NCBI RefSeq assembly: GCF_016086655.4
Contig: NC_052137.2
Span: forward strand, 3,720,001-3,784,000
Direction: 5' to 3'
From: Lepeophtheirus salmonis
Taxonomy: Eukaryota; Arthropoda; Copepoda; Siphonostomatoida; Caligidae
Length of the DNA stretch: 64,000 nucleotides
Shown: positions 1-10,776 of the stretch, in pieces
Numbering within the stretch: position 1 is the stretch's first letter
How the letters are laid out: the number at the start of each line of letters is the position of its first letter
Translations under genes and position numbers: made by a program
Notes under the pieces: generated by a model
Told to the model about the DNA's origin: nothing
Databases searched by the model: none
What the model saw: only the letters and a program-made list of their open reading frames with translations

Positions 1-299
1 TATTATTTTTTTTGTTTCCTTTTATGATTCTATTCAGAGAAAAGGGGATTTGTTTAGAAACCATGGCATTCATATGTAAATATAGAAGGACTTTCAAAAG
101 CATAGAACCCCAGAGTTTTTTAATGGTATAAAGAGGTTAATAGACTTAATATGAATATTCGTTTAGAGTACAAATTTATTAAAACTTACAAATTAATTAC
201 ACAAATCAAAAATACCCTAAATTCCATATATTTATTCCTAGTAATACTTCGAATTTGTAATTAGTTGTTTCGTATCAAATCTGGGTTTGAAGAATTTTC
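1..299. other. AT-rich, no feature seen
   Basis: No coding-like frame, transposon end or repeat was recognised here. Confidence 0.6.
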
Positions 300-568
300 G
301 ATTATTTTTTCCCTTTTAAATAGATTTAAGTCAACTCTTAAATACGAAAAAGTATTAGTAATCTACATGAAAGTTAGTTTTCTTTTTGCAAAATATTATG
401 TTGATTTCAAATATGTGCCAATATTTAATTAATTTGATAATTTTTTCCCTTTTTACAGATTTGAGTTAACTTTTAAATATGAAATAAATTAATAATCTAT
501 ATGAAAGTATTTTTTCTTTCTTCAAAATATTATGCTGATTTCAAATATGTGAATATATTTAATATGTA
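300..568 (+). repeat. Two-copy tandem duplication, about 134-bp unit
   Basis: Two adjacent units share the ordered landmarks 'ATTTTTTCCCTTTT', 'AATCTA.ATGAAAGTA' and 'TGATTTCAAATATGTG'. The last landmark starts at 402 and again at 536, an offset of 134 bases. The units differ at roughly one base in five, so the duplication is old. No coding frame runs through it. Confidence 0.75.
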
Positions 569-795
569 ACCCTTCAATCTTCAGAAAATGCAATTTAAAG
601 GTAACAAAACTACCACATTTTAAGGGGTTTAACCCACGTAAAGCAGATTTGATAATAAAAACTAACTAACTACAGACTCATGATTAGCTCGTCAAGCACT
701 ACTTTAATTGAATATGGAACTAAAATATTTTTCAAGTAGTAAAATTATGTTGACTTGTGTAAATAATGATGATCTCCATTTAATACAAATCATGA

Positions 796-1769
796 TACCA
801 GATGATCCATTGAAATCTGAACACTTACTAATTCAATAATTAATGAAGGTTGAGAGATTGAAATTAATTCATATTTTGATATATTAATGCATAGACAATT
901 AGTTACAACACAATACCAACTTGAGCTCTTTAGAAATCGTACAAGTCTATAAAATGAAGCTTGAACAGGACAGACGTATTTCTATTCAAATTTCTATTTG
1001 GAAGCACTCCAATCCCTTGGGCATCTCCAGGACCACCGTCTACGAAGTCGGCAAGTCCTAAACGTTGGAGCAGAAGAAAAGCTTTGTCAAAAAGGCCTAA
1101 CGGACCCGGAGGAGTTAAAGAAAACAGCCTAGGCAAAGCCCCTCAATTTTATGAGGGTCCTTCTAAGATATCTTGGGGTTTCACACACGAATGTCCAGTG
1201 AGCTTTAAAAAAAGTGGATGGAAAGAGCCTTGTGAGGATGGTGTGGCCACTTTTGACGCCAGCAATCGAACAAACCTATTTCCTCTGTTGCTAGACTCTT
1301 TTGAATGAATGTTTTTCACTCTTTTTTTGACACTTTTGGTCCGTCTACATCCCTTATGATAACACCCTCGACAACACTTACTTTGCATGTCGAGGGGAAG
1401 ACCTGCAGTATCCGTCATCCAAATACCAAGTACCTCAAATCCACTGTCAGCCAGCATTAGGACACCATGATAGAATAATAAACATTTCTCAAATCTTTTA
1501 TCATGAGTGAGCAAGAAGGAAAAAGGCAGATGATCTCAGACCTTCTGGGTGCCCAAAACGAGGTAGCAGAGATACATCCGTAGGGGTTGCCAGACCTTCC
1601 TCCACCCCTGGAAGCCATCATTAGCACTATGGGCAGCTACATTAATGATTAAAAGAGCTTAAATAAAAACAATAAATAGATTATTAATTTTGTTAAATTC
1701 TATTGCTATTTAATAGATTATATGTTGTTGAAATTTAAAAGTGTTCAGATATAATTTGCCGACTCGGTA
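796..1769 (+). mobile_element. Decayed mariner element, lineage C, copy 1
   Basis: The left end (TACCAGATGATCCATTGAAA) and the roughly 150 bases before the start codon match, position for position, the minus-strand leader of the copy ending at 58176 (TACCGGGTGGTCCATTAAAA). The right end is placed where CCGACTCGGTA resembles the inverted left end. That leaves about 0.97 kb, shorter than the roughly 1.2-1.3 kb usual for mariner. The right boundary is less certain than the left. Confidence 0.65.
954..1652 (+). pseudogene. Mariner transposase pseudogene (lineage C)
   Basis: This is the relic of a DDE/D transposase that would have bound the element ends and cut and pasted the element. From the ATG, the first about 35 codons end in a helix-turn-helix segment (GISRTTVYEVGKS) followed by a stop. 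Another frame gives the second helix-turn-helix as VSHTNVQ, a stop, then ALKKVDGKS, matching the VSHQTVQRAIK of the copy near 57900. The C-terminal end reads LEAIISTMGSYIND followed by a stop, the usual mariner tail. Several stops and frame changes lie between, and I could not place the catalytic acidic residues. The product cannot be functional. Confidence 0.75.
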
Positions 1770-1969
1770 AAAGACTATAGAGAAGGACACTTTTTTGTCT
1801 TTGTTATTATTTTCCCTGTAAAAGTATTCCTTTATTGCAGATTCAAAAAAGGACGATAAATAAAAGATATTATCTTGTTTATAGGATTATAACACATAAT
1901 TTATTTTAATACATACAAAATAAATGCACATGAAGACATCTTCTACCGGGCCGTGCCAAAGTTTTGAGA

Positions 1970-2490
1970 CTAAAATGAACGAATTAAAAAAATGATGTAT
2001 AATTTTATAGTGTAGTTTATAGTTATTTGATGTAGGCTTCTGACAAGACAGCCCATTACATATTGACAGAGTCTTATGATACTAACGTCCATTGCCATCT
2101 TCGTCACGGAGAGATCCCGCTGCTTTTTAAAACCTTTGACTAGACCTTCAGTAGTCAATTTTCATGAATGATCTCTAATTGGGACTTTTTCAAGATACTC
2201 ACCTTTATCCACGTACTATTTGATACGGTAGAATGTTGTCTTAGAGCCAAATTTGGACGCAAGAACTGCTTTTGAGGACATTCTGGAGGCATATTCTTTC
2301 GCCTTTGTTGTAATTGCGATATAATAATCAAATCTAATGTTTCGAATTTTACGAAAGCAAAAAGAAAATACCCCGGGCTGTCTGTAAAAAGTAGAAAGAA
2401 TCCAAGTATAGTCTTAGCTATTAAGCTATTTAGCTGTTTTAAAAATTGCCACAAAAATTTTCCACGAACTGGTGCTTGCTCCAAATAGTA
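1970..2490 (-). pseudogene. Mariner-like transposase, DNA-binding half only
   Basis: Reading the minus strand across two frames gives SSKAVLASKFGSKTTFYRIK, then KGFKKQRDLSVTKMAMDVSI followed by CLVRSLHQI. This is the layout of the paired helix-turn-helix region of Tc1/mariner transposases, in which the second half typically reads 'FKKNPxxSxxKMAxxxxIS'. Stops separate the pieces. No catalytic domain follows at lower coordinates, so this is a DNA-binding fragment or an internally deleted copy. Lineage assignment is open. Confidence 0.5.
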
Positions 2491-2700
2491 TAATATTAAT
2501 TATTCACCCAATTTTATATATAAATATAACATGTCAGTTTTGAGTGGTATAAACAACAACAAAAGGTTTTGATTTTTTCTAAAATATCGACAAGGTGTGT
2601 AGGCACTCATTAAAAAATAATTTATGGTAATTCTCTTTTTATGTATCGTAATAGGTCAAACTGTACCTTTATTTAAAGCAGTAATTGTTTTATTTTCAAA

Positions 2701-3613
2701 ATAAGTTGGGTAAAAAAGTGTTTTCGTACTTTTTGCTTTATTTCATTGCTTGTTAAGACGTGTGAGAATCATCCGATGTAAGCCAATCATGCCCTGTTCT
2801 GGTCAATAACTTGATGACAATGAAAATCCAAGTTCGTAATGCCCTTCTCGTAGACGCCCTTTTCCCTATTGTCAAAAAGCTCGGACAAACAATTTTCAAA
2901 GGCCTCGATCGAGACCAAATCTGTACCCCCAAGCTCGTTGTCCATAGACAGGAACAGGTTGGAGTCACATGGTAGTAGATCACGACTGTAGGTTGAATGA
3001 ATAAGAACCTCCCATCTGAGCTCCTGGAGCTTCTGGTACGTCATCAAAAATGTGTGCGTCCTGGCGTTATCTTGATGAAACACGAGTCCTCTACTATTCA
3101 TCAATACTGGCCGCTTTTGTTTGATTGCCAGCTTCAAATGGTCGAGTTGTTCAACGTAGGGTGCATAATTGAGTGTTTAGCCATAGGGGGCAGCTCATAA
3201 TAGATTATTCCCTTTGAATTCCACCAAACACACAGTAACACATTCCTGGCAGTCAATCCTGGCTTGGCCAAGGTCTGTGCCATATTTTCTTGACTTTTCA
3301 CATCAATATCTTTCTCTTAACATTGACTTAAGTGATCCCTTTTTCCTCAGCAATTACAATCCGCTTAAAAAATGACACCTTTCTCCTTGTCATGTTGTAA
3401 AATTTTATAATATAGCAAATTTCTTCCTTCTCTCTACTTGACGCATGCTAATTTATTACCTAGCGCAATGCTGTCCGAAAAGCGTTTATAGTATATACTC
3501 ACACCTTTACAACAATTTATTTAATCATCCGATGTGACCAATTATGAAGAAGATATTTTTAGTTTAAAAAAGGGGCTAAAAATATATACGAAAATATTTT
3601 TTCCGCAACCTAA
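2701..3613 (-). mobile_element. Mariner element with both terminal repeats
   Basis: The plus-strand left end (AAGTTGGGTAAAAAAGTG, then TTTTCGTAC) and the inverted right end (TTAGGTTGCGGAAAAAAT, then ATTTTCGTA) are clear terminal inverted repeats of the mariner TTAGGTTG type. The right end abuts TA, the mariner target. The span is about 0.9 kb, so the copy is internally shortened. A 25-bp stretch (AATCATCCGATGT...) occurs in direct orientation at 2767 and 3524, which suggests local rearrangement. Confidence 0.75.
2787..3395 (-). pseudogene. Mariner transposase pseudogene, DD34D type
   Basis: The second catalytic Asp is intact in VFHQDNARTHT (family form HQDNARPH), with codon at 3069-3071. The third is intact in HSTYSRDLLPCDSNLF (family form YSPDLAPSDYHLF). 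Exactly 34 residues lie between them, the mariner hallmark. At the first catalytic position the frame reads RIVIAEEKG where the family has TGDEKW, so Asp has become Glu (codon 3346-3348). CVWWNSKGIIYYELPPM marks the next conserved block. A frameshift near 3165 and stops near 3270-3330 interrupt the frame, and the N-terminal DNA-binding region is missing. The relic belongs to the element at 2701-3613. Confidence 0.85.
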
Positions 3614-3620
3614 TACATTT

Positions 3621-4073
3621 TTATATTGAGGAGGGTAAGGGAGCAGGAATTGAACATACGTCACGACGGAATTGCAAGCCTGCAGCTGTGTTTCTTAAAA
3701 ATATTGACAATCTAAATAAGGTCATAAACACTTTCAGCTATGTCGACTTCTGTGCCAGTTTGAAGACTAAGGCTCACCCAACCATTCCCCTGTGATGTTT
3801 ATCGAAATAAATAAAGGTGAGTTATAGGACATTTAGGAAGGCTGTGAATGAATAACATAGCCTTAAGAGCTTGGTTAGATGCCCCAAAATATAATAGCAT
3901 ACGTGGTCAAGAAAAGGAATAAAAGAGATGGATAACCTTTCTGTTCAAATATGTGGCCTCTCTTACCTCAGAATCTCAACATGCTTAACTAATTCTGGTG
4001 AAGTGTCGTCAAGACGGAGTCCAATTTTAATTCTCACACTATTCTGGATTCTCTCAACAAAGAAACTGCCCAT
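3621..4073 (-). CDS. Candidate two-exon small gene (unidentified)
   Basis: The minus strand offers a 107-base first coding exon (4073-3967) starting MGSFFVERIQNSV and ending LVKHVEILR, cut by a consensus donor (GAG|GTAAGAG). A phase-compatible acceptor (GACCTTATTTAG) at 3712 opens 30 codons (LSIFLRNTAAGLQFRRD...) to a stop at 3621-3623. The joined product would be about 66 residues. I recognise no family. The first exon looks coding (mixed charge, no low complexity), while the second could be chance. The model sits between the mariner at 2701-3613 and exon-like sequence on the other strand at 4546. Confidence 0.22.
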
Positions 4074-4545
4074 GATTTGAAATAAGTATCAAGGATACGT
4101 TTAGTAATTACCTCCCTCTTATAGAGATATAGTTATCATAGTGTGAAAGAGTCGTGCAAAAGAAAAAAGGTGGTAAATTTAAATAACTTTACCTTAACAT
4201 CAATAATTTTTATTAAATTTATTAAGAAAAACATGTTTGAAAGCCATTTATTTGGACACATATATATTAGGAAATTAATAGCTACATCATTCCTTCATAA
4301 GAATCACAGTAATACGTTAACGTACGAGCTTAATTTGTTCCTGGACGGGAGTTTGTAAGTCAAAACAATTTAACCAAAAATAGATTACTAGATAAAAATG
4401 AAGCTTGAAGTGCTTCTCGCATTCCGTCGCCAACTCTGTACCGGCTCTTATCTTAATATAAATTCGTATATTGTGACACTAGTATCTCAAACTATTAGTG
4501 TATTTTTGTTTTAGTCCTTGCCAAAGCTGACGTTCATTGCTGCAG

Positions 4546-4847
4546 ACTAAAGTTTTTAATCTACTTCAGCATTACTATGACAAACTGCCAATCCAAATCC
4601 CTTTGCCGTCTCAGTGGATCTCTATTAATCCATATGATATTAATTTGTTGTTTGATAAAGATGAGTGGGAGTATACATTTAGTAAACTGCAAGTAGTTTG
4701 AAATTTATGAAACTACGTGCTCTTTACGCACACTCAAAATTTTTCTTTCATGTTAAGGAGTCAGAAATATACAAAGCAGTTTGTTGGGATGAACACTCTG
4801 TGTATTTTGGGCATGTTAACAAAAGAAATGATAGGCTGACAATTTGA
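4546..4847 (+). CDS. Candidate internal exons (unidentified)
   Basis: An acceptor (GTTCATTGCTGCAG) at 4545 opens 49 codons, beginning TKVFNLLQHYYDKLP and ending DEWEYTFSKLQ at 4692, followed by GTAGTT. After a 65-base gap that ends TTTCTTTCATGTTAAG, the same phase reopens at 4758 as ESEIYKAVCWDEHSVYFGH and runs to a stop at 4845. Phase agreement across a short intron-like gap is the main support. The donor is weak, the exon order is inferred, and no family is recognised. R1 starts at 4831, so the downstream end may be repeat-derived. Confidence 0.28.
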
Positions 4848-5256
4848 AGAATATTTTGTAGGAGAGAAGCTTCGCTGTCATGAAGCTTCATTAGATCAGC
4901 TACTTATAACCTTGACGAGGGAGAGAAGAAGGAAATAAGCAAGGATATTGGTGAGAATTACTCCTATGCCGATCCTCAATTTTACTCTGAGTCGTCCAAC
5001 AAGGACTTACAATTAAAACTCCGCAACAAATCTTCAGAATTACTGTTTGTCTTTTATAAGAACGTACAAATATTCAATCCAGTTTTGAATATAATTGTAT
5101 ATAGTAGAAAAGGAAGTTCAGTACTCAGAAGTTAAATAATAATGACAACAGGGCTGGAAAATCAAAGTTTTATTCTTTAAACTACCAATTCCAATAAGCA
5201 GACGAGCCTACAAATACACCGGATTTTCATCACTAGCGGTTTGTTTACTTTTGTTT
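4831..5256 (+). repeat. R1 dispersed repeat, copy 1
   Basis: Landmarks in order are CTGACAATTTGAAGAAT, TTAGATCAGCTAC, GGAAATAAGCAAGGA, a coding-like stretch (NYSYADPQFYSESSNKDL), CTTTTATAAGAACG, AATAATGACAACAG and ACTACCAATTCC. The same ordered landmarks recur at 37065 and 44339 (+), at 39121 and 43700 (-), and in shorter pieces elsewhere. Class unknown; no terminal repeat or target duplication is obvious. Confidence 0.7.
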
Positions 5257-5829
5257 TAAATGAGTTTTTTTTTAAGTGCATGAATGCCCATTAATAACTG
5301 TCAAATCTTTCAACGTTGTTATACAAATTTAAATAAATTTTTCAGCTTTTTTTGGGAAATTAAATTGCATTTAAAGGTAATTACATTGTTATGAAACAAG
5401 TATAGAAATGGAAGAATATATTAAATAACGTTACATATTTTTTTAAAGGAATGCTTAATAGCTTTTTGCGTATACAAATAACTATCTACCTTTGTTTCAG
5501 ACAAAAGAAAAGAAAATAGAAAAACCTTAATGGCCTCAAACAATGTAAAAAAATGTACATACAAAGAAAATTATTTGATTGGTGGATATCAAAAACTTAC
5601 ATGGATATATATATATATTAAACTATTTTAAATAAGAGAATTAAAAAAGTCGTAAAAAGCAAGGACTTTTAATTTATTCCATGACACGGTAAAATATTTT
5701 AAGATCTTAATGAGTGAAATCTAATCTGCAAATTATTTTTAAGCTTCTACTATTTTTGATACTTTTGCTTTCATCATTTGGGGCCTTAGACTTAAAAATT
5801 ATTTATATAAATAGATATATTTTATGAAC
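5257..5829. other. AT-rich spacer
   Basis: Nothing recognised except a short TA run near 5617 and homopolymer tracts. Confidence 0.6.
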
Positions 5830-5879
5830 GAGGTGCGTTCAAAAATTTAGGACACTATGTATTTAAAAAAAAAAAAATA

Positions 5880-6440
5880 TTTAGTAATTCATCAATATTT
5901 ATGTTGTCCCCTTCAAGGTAATCCCTCTCACATACAATGTACTTGTTTCAACGCTTTCTCCAATCTTCGAAGCATTTCTCATTAGCCCTTTTCAGTATAG
6001 CCTTGAGCTAAACTGAAAAGCGATGCATTCTTTATTTTAAAAAAAATCAAATTGGGCTTAATGCCGTGAATATTGTGGGTATTGTTTTTGCCCAAAAATG
6101 AAACAATTCATTTAGTCAAAATGAAGCAGTTTCGGTACAAACTTGTCTGACATTCGTCTCATACCCCAAACGTTCGAAAAAATATATGGAAGGAACCAAC
6201 CGATATGTCAATATCCTCAACAACTTTTCCAATAGTGATTCGAGGGCTTCAAAAACAATTTTCTTCACTGCTTCAACGTTTTTATCTATTGTTGACGTGC
6301 TTATTCGTTCAGAGCAAGACTCTTCATTAACAACTTCCCGGCCATGTTGAAAGAGTTTTTACCACATGTAAACATAATTTATTACTCAAAACAGTCTCAC
6401 CATATGCTTCTGTCAACACTTCAACAGTAATTAAAGTCAT
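5880..6440 (-). pseudogene. SETMAR-type mariner transposase, middle deleted
   Basis: From a minus ATG at 6440 the frame reads VEVLTEAYGETVLSNKL, matching the first helix-turn-helix of the SETMAR-like mariner group (TLTEAYGEDVLSR). Next come SPRITIGKVVEDIDISVGS and the FVPKLL/FDQK-like block. The sequence then jumps to a degenerate FLGKNNT segment and the C-terminal tail, WRKR, a stop, NKYIVCERDYLEGDNINID (family form YFEGDNI). The block holding the first two catalytic residues is gone. Flanking GAGGTGCGTTCAAAAATTTA near 5829 resembles the end of this group. Non-functional. Confidence 0.75.
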
Positions 6441-7549
6441 TTTTTAAACAATGTTTGATGGAAATACTTTGAATATTTGGAATTGAAAAAAATTGGTCTT
6501 ATAAAGGGGTTGAGTAAGGATCAGTCTATAGATAGATTATATATATATCAGTCTCATTTAAAATTGGGTGTAGACAAATTTTATAGATAAATTGGGTAGG
6601 ACGTCATGTGTGTTTCCATAGTGTCAACAACGATTTAATCACGTCATATAAGGTTAAAAGTACAATTCGTAATATTGAGTAGGGTGGAAAATAAAGTCTA
6701 ATAAAATGTCTTTAGATTTATTTCAAGTCAATTTCAATTCCATAATTATTGATTTATTGATATGAGTCTTAAAGCTGGACCTTGAGTCCATTACAAATAA
6801 ATTCTTATAAATCAAAACTAATAGACCCAACCAATTCTCAATTATTAAGTAGTATGCAGTTTTAATTTTTAACAGTAGCTACTGAACTCAAATTGAGTTT
6901 TTTATAAATAAAAACGATATATTAATGAGTATTGCTTGTGCCAGTTAAAAAATTGAAATAATTATAAAAAAATTTGTTAAAAAATGGAGTCAAGTCCAAG
7001 TCAAATCTCAAGGCTTTAATTTTGTACTCAAGTCTTCAAAATATTGATTAGATTCCGAGTGGAGTTGCAATTCCAAATCCTTGCCTCTGCATACTATGAT
7101 AGTTCAGTTCTTTCTTCTGTATCTTTTTGAAGAAGATGTTTAGAGATTTAATGAAGTTTGCTATGTACTAGGAAACTCAAATTGTTTCTTGTTAAACAAA
7201 AAACATATTTGAAAGTTTAAACAATAAATATATATTGTTCGATACACTATTATGATTATAAAAAAAAATATTATTTTATTTTTTCAATATATATATTCAT
7301 TTTAAATTTGACATGTTAAGCTATAGCCACACATGCTGTTTGATATATTGTTACTGCATGACTACTTGATCTAAAATAATAACAGTATACAAAAAATGAG
7401 GCATCTACAGACAGACAAACAGGGACATAAACATTCCTTTAATAATAAGTATATATTTCACTATTGTTCTAATTTGATTGGAAAAAGAGTTTTTATCGTT
7501 ATCAAACTTGTTTGTTTTAGTCCCCTGAAATGGCCGTCATCAACAATGC
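6441..7549. other. AT-rich spacer with degenerate GAGTC-type simple repeat
   Basis: Between about 6760 and 7080 the motifs GAGTC and CAAGTC recur irregularly (for example GGAGTCAAGTCCAAGTC near 6984), like a decayed simple repeat. At 7396 ACAGACAGACAAACAGG resembles the sequence near 7880. No gene is supported. Confidence 0.5.
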
Positions 7550-7561
7550 TGACGTCACGTG
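7550..7561. promoter_or_regulatory. Overlapping CRE palindrome and E-box
   Basis: TGACGTCACGTG holds a perfect cAMP-response-element palindrome (TGACGTCA) overlapping an E-box (CACGTG). The surroundings are less AT-rich than the neighbourhood, and a CCAAT motif follows near 7653. No transcript is visible to which it could belong, so a regulatory role is only a suggestion. Confidence 0.25.
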
Positions 7562-8359
7562 AACACTCTATTTTCCCCAGCTATGGACTTATTATTCTAT
7601 AATTGATGACAATTGATTCTCACACCCTTAAAAGAACTCATTCTAATTCAACCAATCAACCTTAATAAGACTGATTAGGAGAGAACAGAGCAGAAAAATC
7701 GACTGTTGACATCAAAATATACTGTATAGTTTTGTGTGAGGGAGGTCATGCCGTGATGTGCTCCCCTTTTCTTTTATGATATGCCAAACTAAGCTTTGGT
7801 TACATGGGCTTGTTCTATATTGATTTTTTTCTCTTGATAAAATAGTCACAATTTCCAAGATATTAAGTGCAAACTCAAAAATTAGGCCTCCACAGACTGA
7901 CGGACAAAAATTGCTTTAGCAATATAAAAGTGAGATCCATGAATTTTGTATGATTAATTTAAAGTATCTTTGTATATTAATGTAATAAAATTATAAATAT
8001 TTAATCATACATTAGAGTGCATAAAAGAATAGATGATTACTATAAGAGTCATTATGCTAAATATAATTGACTAATAAATGTTTTAAATATACATGAACAT
8101 ACCTTTATAGGCAAAAAATATCAATTAAAGCTATCTAAGTATATAAAACTTAATTCTTTCAACATTATTATATAGAAGAATATAGTATGTATATGAGGTG
8201 TGTTAACATAAAGACAATCTTGTATATAAATTCAGTAAGGTAGAAATATCCAATTATTTTTTTACACCATCTTAATATACAAGAACTACTTAATAATTCA
8301 AAGACATTTTTTGGTCAATTAAAGGGGTTTTAATTAGGGACCCTTCATTTTTTTTTCCC
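7562..8359. other. AT-rich spacer
   Basis: No coding or transposon signal beyond an ACAGACTGACGGACAAAA motif near 7892, a recurring style of arthropod dispersed repeat. Confidence 0.5.
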
Positions 8360-8596
8360 TTGGGGAAAAACCAACGCCATATTTCTTTTCTTCTTTTGAA
8401 ATTTAGAAACTTGATTAGTATACATTTTATCCTAGAGCGATATAAACTTGATCAGCGATTGCAAATTATCCAAATTTATTATTCAAATAACCGTTCAATA
8501 CCATTGCTGATTTTCATTGCATACATAATCTTCAGGGATGAAGCTCAATTGGGATCAATCAATGCCTTCAGTAAAGATAACAACTTAGAATTTTGA
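8360..8596 (+). pseudogene. DUF4817-type mariner transposase remnant
   Basis: The 78-codon frame begins with decayed sequence, then reads LDQRLQIIQIYYSNNRSI, matching the N-terminal helix-turn-helix of arthropod DUF4817/mariner-like transposases (QRLQIVEFYYQNG). It continues straight into IIFRDEAQLGSINAFSKDN, matching the first catalytic block of the same proteins (ILFSDEAHFWLNGYVNKQN). The roughly 150 residues normally between these blocks are missing, so this is an internal-deletion derivative. The first catalytic Asp is kept; the rest of the catalytic domain is absent. Confidence 0.5.
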
Positions 8597-8772
8597 AAGA
8601 AGTTACAAATATTTATTCTTATAAATATTATTATAATATTTTATCCAAGAGACCTATTTTATCCCATATATGGCCTTTCAAATAATATATAATAATTTGT
8701 CATTCTTTTATTGGGACGATAAATTTTGTCTACTTTAACAGCAATTTTCTTCACAAACAAAGGTAAATAAAA

Positions 8773-8985
8773 ATATTTTTTTGATATAAATTGACGAATC
8801 TAATCCACACTCTTTTGAGAAAAAATAATTGCTTTTGTCTTGACGGCCTACATATGGAGTAATGGGGATAAAACAGTTGAAGGAGGAGGAAAAAAACTTT
8901 TGTAATACAATGACAAAATCATAAAAAGAAAAATTTTTTGTATTTTTTTCTAAATGGGGTTTCTAACACCCTAGGAAAGTAAAAA
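8773..8985 (+). repeat. R2 dispersed repeat, copy 1
   Basis: Landmarks are CCACACTC.TTTTGAGA, TTGACGGCCTA, GGGGATAAAACA.TTGAA, AATGGGGTTTCTAACACC and GGAAAGT. The same order is seen at 16076-16450, and parts are seen at 14521, 31488 and 35650. It appears non-coding. Confidence 0.6.
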
Positions 8986-9514
8986 ACAAGGGTAACCCAA
9001 AATATACTTGGCGTAAGCGTAAAAAAGGGTTGGCATAAGAAAATGGACATAAATAAAAAATAAACAAATGGCGTTTACAAATATTCTTGAAAAGTAACAG
9101 AGTTACATAGAAAATTACTCTGACATTTATATTTATACTATTAGATTATTTTAAAATTAAATAAATAATAATTACTGATTATCACACAATGCTCTACTAT
9201 TAGATATAACTTTTATAAATAAATAAAGACACATATAAAAATAATTCATACGATAAGATCAATTGAATTCATCATTCGGTTATGACATGAAAAATGATTA
9301 AACATACAATCAGTTTAGTTCCTCTTATATAATTATAAAATGCACTTATAGTAACTAAATTAGATATTTCTAGGAATGCTCTGATTTATGGATAAATTTA
9401 ATTAACATTATTTTCGTACAATTCAATGGAAAGCAACATGATATAATTATAATTTAATATTAACATTAATCAATTTTTAAAGAAAATGGATATAAAACTC
9501 TTTTGCAGGTTGTC
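8986..9514. other. AT-rich spacer
   Basis: No feature recognised. Confidence 0.6.
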
Positions 9515-9795
9515 CTTGGGAACGTCGATGTATAAGGCTGCCCTGAGATAGAACCTGATCAGGGGCGTCCTTGAGAGCATCTGCATTAATGTTGGCTTTT
9601 TTCTGGATCCCTTCTTCCTTTTTATGGTTTCGTTGGGGTCTAACTTCTTCTAAACATTGTAGATCGTCTTACGAGCAATTCAAATTAATCTGATCACCTC
9701 TGTTGGAGTGTGACCCGCAAGAAGAATATTTGATGCCCTGAGCCTTGAATCTTGCTGAGATGATATTTCTCGTCCAATTTAAAAAATTCAAAAAG
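9515..9795 (-). pseudogene. Tc1/mariner transposase N-terminal fragment
   Basis: The minus strand reads LAGHTPTEVIRLI, a stop, then IARKTIYNV, another stop, and KKLDPNETIKRKKGSRKKAN. This is the standard first helix-turn-helix and basic linker of Tc1/mariner transposases (AGHTPxEIxxLxxxxRxTVYxV, then ERKxGSGRK). It ends DALKDAPDQVLSQGSL without reaching a second helix-turn-helix or catalytic block. Only the DNA-binding start survives. Confidence 0.7.
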
Positions 9796-9839
9796 CAGCA
9801 GGTGCTTCAGATAAATAACTACCTATAAAATTACAGACA

Positions 9840-10490
9840 CAGAATAAGCTAAGTTTGTTTGTTTGTATGTCTGGATGTTCGTTTATCTTAGAAAGCGTGA
9901 CTACCAGATCAAAGAAATAATAATGTGGCAAAATGTGTTCAGAGTATCATATTGAAAAAAGTAATAAGGTCAGGTATACATTGGATACTACAAGGTTGAT
10001 AGTAAGGAATGCTTCTCTTCTATATGTATTAAATGTGGATGTCTGTGTGTGTGGGTATGTGTTTGTCCTTCAATTACGGCCGAGCCAAAGGATGGATTTT
10101 GCTGAAATTTTCATGTAGGTTCTGAACGCTCCAGAAACGGTTCTGGAAACATTTTTTGCGTCCTCAGGACCCTGGTGGCCTTTAAATAGCAGGGCGAAGG
10201 TATTTTATAGCATATTGAAAGGGGTTCTTGGTGCTTAGAAATGGGGCGGCGGTGCAGTTTAAATTGCATTGAGGCCTTGTACTTCACCTGCACTCCCTGA
10301 GTACCAGGTAGTATTTTGGGATATTAGAAAGGTCCTTTGTTGCTCAGGGAAGAGGTAGCGGATAAATCTAACTTGCCTCGGGTCGGATTTTGCTTTAATT
10401 TTCATGTAGCCATTTAAGGCTACAAAAACAGTTATATTAACATTTTTTTTGCTCGTCAAGGTGCCCTTTAAATAGCACTGTTATAAAAAC
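9840..10490 (+). repeat. Repeat with two diverged internal units
   Basis: The stretch GGATTTTGCTGAAATTTTCA with TGTAGGTTCTG after it (from about 10090) recurs as CGGATTTTGCTTTAATTTTC with ATGTAGCCATT (from about 10383). Each is followed by an AACATTTTTT tract and a TTTAAATAGCA motif, giving two units about 293 bases apart. It is preceded by a GTTTGTTTGTTTGTATGTCT run. Such T/G-rich starts and 'gatttt.atgaaatttt' motifs are common in arthropod dispersed repeats, but I cannot assign a class. Confidence 0.55.
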
Positions 10491-10776
10491 ATTTTTTTGA
10501 GAAACAAATGACATTTTCATATAAAAAAGAAATAAAGAACTTAAAATTTGAAAAACTATATTTGTTGCATGTTGATTTGTATCTTTGGACACTTTTTTAA
10601 ATGAGATTATAAGATTTCAGGAAGAAAAAAAACGAGATAAATTGATAAAAGCGTCCTGCTTCGTAAGCATTTATTCCAAAATTATGAAATTTTCAATAGG
10701 GCTTCGTGACATATTTTTTAACTTTTTGTATATTTAACAAATCAATAAGTTGTTTCCTGTTTTTCTGTCATAAAGG

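Noticed and set aside
930..1514. Minus frames of 68 and 121 codons
   Set aside because: Antisense to the lineage-C mariner transposase at 954-1652.
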